64,000 bases of DNA from Streptomyces sp. SCL15-4 (GTDB lineage: Bacteria > Actinomycetota > Actinomycetes > Streptomycetales > Streptomycetaceae): positions 5,270,001 through 5,334,000 of the forward strand of contig NZ_JAOBTQ010000001.1 in the NCBI RefSeq assembly GCF_033366695.1. Reading direction: 5' to 3'. Numbering within the stretch: position 1 is the stretch's first letter; each line of letters opens with the position of its first letter. The notes beneath the pieces were generated by a model that was not told where the DNA came from, ran no database searches, and worked only from the letters and a program-made list of their open reading frames with translations. This document shows positions 61,835 through 64,000 of this stretch, piece after piece. The position numbers were made by a program, and so were the translations under genes.

Positions 61835-62788
61835 TCAGTGACCGGGCACGTAACCGCGCGTCTTGTCGACCACGTTCGGCAGGGTCCTGCCCGCCGCCCA
61901 CCGCTCGTACAACTCCACGAACTGCGCGCTCAGTTCGTCACGCCACCCGAAGGTGTCCCCGCTCATGTGCGGGGACACGATCAGCCCCGGCAGCTCCCAC
62001 AGCGGGCTGTCCCCGGGCAGCGGTTCGGCGGCGAACCCGTCCAGCGCCGCGCCCGCGATCCAGCGACTGCGGAGCGCCCGGGCGAGGGCCTCCTCGTCCA
62101 CCAGCGCGCCCCGGCCGACGTTCACGAAGAACGCCGAGGGCTGCATCACTCCGAACCGGCGCGTGTCGAACATGCGGTACGTCCGGTCGGTCAGCGGAGC
62201 CGCCGCGATCACCCAGTCCGCGCGGGAGATCAGCCGGTCCAGGTCGTCCGGGCCGTGTATCCCGGTCCGCGGCCTCCGCCCGACCAGCGCCGTCGTCACC
62301 CCCAGCGCCTTCAGCGCCCGCACTATGGCCCGCCCGACCGGGCCCGAGCCGACCACGCACGCGTGCGTGCCCGCCACCCGCCGGGTCTCCCGGTGCCGCC
62401 AGGTCCGCTCCCGCTGGTCGGCCAGGGTGCGCGGCAGGTCCTTGGCGACCGCCAGCACCAGGGCCGCCACGTACTCGGCCACCGGCTGCTCGAAGATCCC
62501 GCGCGCGTTGGTCACCACCGTCCCGGACGCGGTCAGCTCCGGGCACATCAGATGGTCCACGCCGGCGCTCGCCGTGTGCACCCAGCGCGGCCGCGGACCG
62601 CCGCCCGGCCATGCCTCGCGCACCGCGTGCGAGGTGAAGTCCCACACCAGCAGCACATCCGCGGCCGGCAGCCGCTGCGCCAGACGCGCCGCGTCCGTGC
62701 GCACGATCCGGGCACGTCCGGTGAGCCGGCCGAGCCGGGGCGGCGGATCGGCGTCGAGAACCAGCACGGTGGGCGGCGACGGCGTCAT
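61835..62788 (-). CDS. D-2-hydroxyacid dehydrogenase
   Basis: 317 residues. NAD-binding domain VVGSGPVGRAIVRALKALGV (GxGxxG), catalytic Arg in FVNVGRGALVDEEAL, Glu in the AEPLPGDSPLWELPGLIVSPH segment, catalytic His in SPHMSG. The family interconverts 2-hydroxy- and 2-ketoacids. Placed upstream of the ehu genes on the same strand, with 213 bases between. Confidence 0.88.
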   Translation of the reverse strand: MTPSPPTVLVLDADPPPRLGRLTGRARIVRTDAARLAQRLPAADVLLVWDFTSHAVREAWPGGGPRPRWVHTASAGVDHLMCPELTASGTVVTNARGIFEQPVAEYVAALVLAVAKDLPRTLADQRERTWRHRETRRVAGTHACVVGSGPVGRAIVRALKALGVTTALVGRRPRTGIHGPDDLDRLISRADWVIAAAPLTDRTYRMFDTRRFGVMQPSAFFVNVGRGALVDEEALARALRSRWIAGAALDGFAAEPLPGDSPLWELPGLIVSPHMSGDTFGWRDELSAQFVELYERWAAGRTLPNVVDKTRGYVPGH

Positions 62789-62990
62789 GCGGGGCGGCTC
62801 CCGAAGGTCTGACCCGCGCGGACCGGGCACGGACCGACCACGCTCGCACCGGAACCCGGCGCCGTCAACACGGCCGTGCGCGGGTGTGGGCGGCGCCGCG
62901 CCGACGGGGTACCCGGAACGGGTGGGCCCCTGCCGGGCACGGCTGCCCGGGGGCGGCCCGCACTGCCGGAAACCATCAGGAAGGCTGGAC

Positions 62991-63719
62991 ATGACCGCAC
63001 TCGGACTCCTCTACCCGGGCCACTCCGCCGAGGACGACTACCCACGCATCGAGCAGCTCCTGGGCAGCGACATCCGGGTGGACCTCGTCCACACCGGCCC
63101 CGGCGAGGACACGCACCGGGTGGCCGCGCCGCGCGAGCCGGGCTCCGCCGAGTTGCTCGCCGAGGGAGTCGAGGCGCTGCGGCTGGCCGGGGTCGAGACC
63201 GTGGTGTGGGCGGGCACCGGCGGCTTCACGCACGGCTGGGACGGCGCCCAGGAACAGGTGCGGACCCTCGCCCGGCTGGCCGGGATGCCGGCCTCCGCCA
63301 CCTCCTTCGGCTTCGTCCACGCGGCCCTGGAGATGGGCGTACGCCGGGTCGCCGTCGGCACGGCCTGGCCCGAGGACGTCACCGGGCCGTTCGCGGACTT
63401 CCTGCGGGCCGGCGGCCTGGAGGTGACCGGCCTGCGCTCCTCGGGGGCCGCCTCTCCGGCCGAGGTCGCCGCCTGGGACGAGGAGGACGTGCTCACGCTG
63501 GCGCGCGCGGCCGACACCCCCGACGCCCAGGCCGTCCTGCTGCCGGACACCGCCCTGCACACCGCCGCCCACCTGGGCCTGCTGGAGAAGGCCCTCTCCA
63601 AGCCGGTCCTCACCGCCAGCCAGGTCACGGTCTGGGAAGGGCTCAGGCTGGCGGACCGCCGGGTGAACGCGCCGACCCTGGGCAGCCTGTTCACCCGGGA
63701 GCCGCTGGTGCAGGCATAG
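62991..63719 (+). CDS. Asp/Glu racemase or maleate isomerase family enzyme (EutA-like)
   Basis: 242 residues. Asp/Glu/hydantoin racemase fold: LGLLYPGHSAEDDYPRIEQLL, TVVWAGTGGFTHGWDGAQEQVRTLARLAGMPASATSFGFVHAALEMGVRRVAVGTAWPEDVTG, with GLLEKALSKPVLTASQVTVWEGLRL near the C-terminus. The two catalytic Cys of racemases are not evident at the usual places (GTGGFTHG instead of CT-like), so arylmalonate decarboxylase/maleate isomerase-like or eutA-like chemistry is uncertain. Divergent from the dehydrogenase gene. AGGAAGG precedes the ATG. Confidence 0.75.
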   Translation: MTALGLLYPGHSAEDDYPRIEQLLGSDIRVDLVHTGPGEDTHRVAAPREPGSAELLAEGVEALRLAGVETVVWAGTGGFTHGWDGAQEQVRTLARLAGMPASATSFGFVHAALEMGVRRVAVGTAWPEDVTGPFADFLRAGGLEVTGLRSSGAASPAEVAAWDEEDVLTLARAADTPDAQAVLLPDTALHTAAHLGLLEKALSKPVLTASQVTVWEGLRLADRRVNAPTLGSLFTREPLVQA

Positions 63720-63827
63720 GGCCTGTCTCCCCGTCGTACGGCGTACGGCCCCTTGCGCGGGCGCGGGACAATGGACGGTGGCCCACCCGAAGGCGGTGCC
63801 GTCGAACCGTACGAGGAGGAGACAGAC

Positions 63828-64000
63828 ATGGCGGAGCCCACGCCGCGTCGCAACGAACCGCGGCTACGCCCCGCGCCCCTGCTCTTCGAGCCCGCGGAGG
63901 CGGCCCGCGACCCCGAGCACTTCTTCGACCTGGAGTCGATCGAGGATCCGCGGGAACTGCTGTCCCGGGCCACGGAGCTGGCCCAGGCGTTCCGCGCGGC
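63828..64000 (+). CDS. Unknown protein, start only (3' cut by window)
   Basis: The ATG has GAGGAGGA seven bases upstream and begins MAEPTPRRNEPRLRPAPLLF, then EPAEAARDPEHFFDLESIEDPRELLSRATELAQAFRA. An acidic helical start; no family recognised from 57 residues. Confidence 0.7.
   Translation, partial: MAEPTPRRNEPRLRPAPLLFEPAEAARDPEHFFDLESIEDPRELLSRATELAQAFRA

Overview
This 64 kb window reads as a chromosomal segment of a Streptomyces or a close relative. The evidence is very high GC with strong third-position GC bias, GTG and TTG starts, and leaderless-looking promoters. There are also a DasR-type operator before a chitin-active oxygenase, a HAIR-like HspR site before a small heat-shock gene, Ehu-type ectoine transport genes, and DUF6412 and YidC-like neighbours. 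No ribosomal RNA, insertion sequence, CRISPR array or phage gene was seen. Three tRNA genes are present: Leu(UAG) and two identical Lys(CUU) copies.

Layout. 1-2.7 kb: an exporter operon (ATPase plus two ABC-2 permeases). 2.9-6.9 kb: a class A penicillin-binding protein with a long pentapeptide-repeat cytosolic tail. 6.9-17.5 kb: housekeeping and stress genes. These include a sugE guanidinium exporter behind a guanidine-III-type riboswitch, a GroES-like protein, bcp, tRNA-Leu, rdgB, a secreted SGNH hydrolase, a DUF445 protein, an MFS transporter, a GlxA-type regulator, an Hsp20 with a C-terminal frameshift, and a DUF2267 protein.

17.7-30.4 kb is the most interesting part: a probable anti-phage/restriction-modification island with two convergent operons. 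The plus operon encodes a MORC/MutL-like GHKL ATPase, a PD-(D/E)XK (DUF4420) protein, a Z1-domain NTPase, a C5-methyltransferase homologue that has lost its catalytic cysteine, and an intact C5-methyltransferase. The minus operon encodes a Vsr-type nuclease, an HTH-GHKL ATPase fusion, an unrecognised protein and a DUF6339-like protein. A perfect AT-rich palindrome lies in front of the HTH-ATPase gene. The parts resemble the MORC/MutL restriction systems predicted by Iyer and Aravind and the Mza (MutL, Z1, DUF4420, AIPR) system, but this combination is different: it has no AIPR protein, two ATPases and a pseudo-methyltransferase.

30.4-43.7 kb: metabolic and regulatory genes. These are a GH30 glycosidase with its own palindrome, an MFS/HxlR pair, DUF6412-YidC, a fumarylacetoacetase-like enzyme, an F420 oxidoreductase, and a ROK regulator divergent from a Gfo/Idh-UPF0303 operon around a 27-bp operator. 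42.9-51.9 kb: a phosphonate (2-aminoethylphosphonate type) uptake and degradation cluster with its GntR/UTRA regulator, a secreted phosphodiesterase and a HAD phosphatase. 52-53.2 kb: a class F sortase beside a probable substrate. 54-57.6 kb: a cell-wall hydrolase, a frameshifted SPFH gene and an AA10 oxygenase, bracketed by the two tRNA-Lys genes. 57.7-63.7 kb: an IclR regulator, the ehuABCD-type transporter, a D-2-hydroxyacid dehydrogenase and an Asp/Glu racemase-family enzyme. The window is cut at both ends: 1-77 is the tail of one gene and 63828 onward the head of another.
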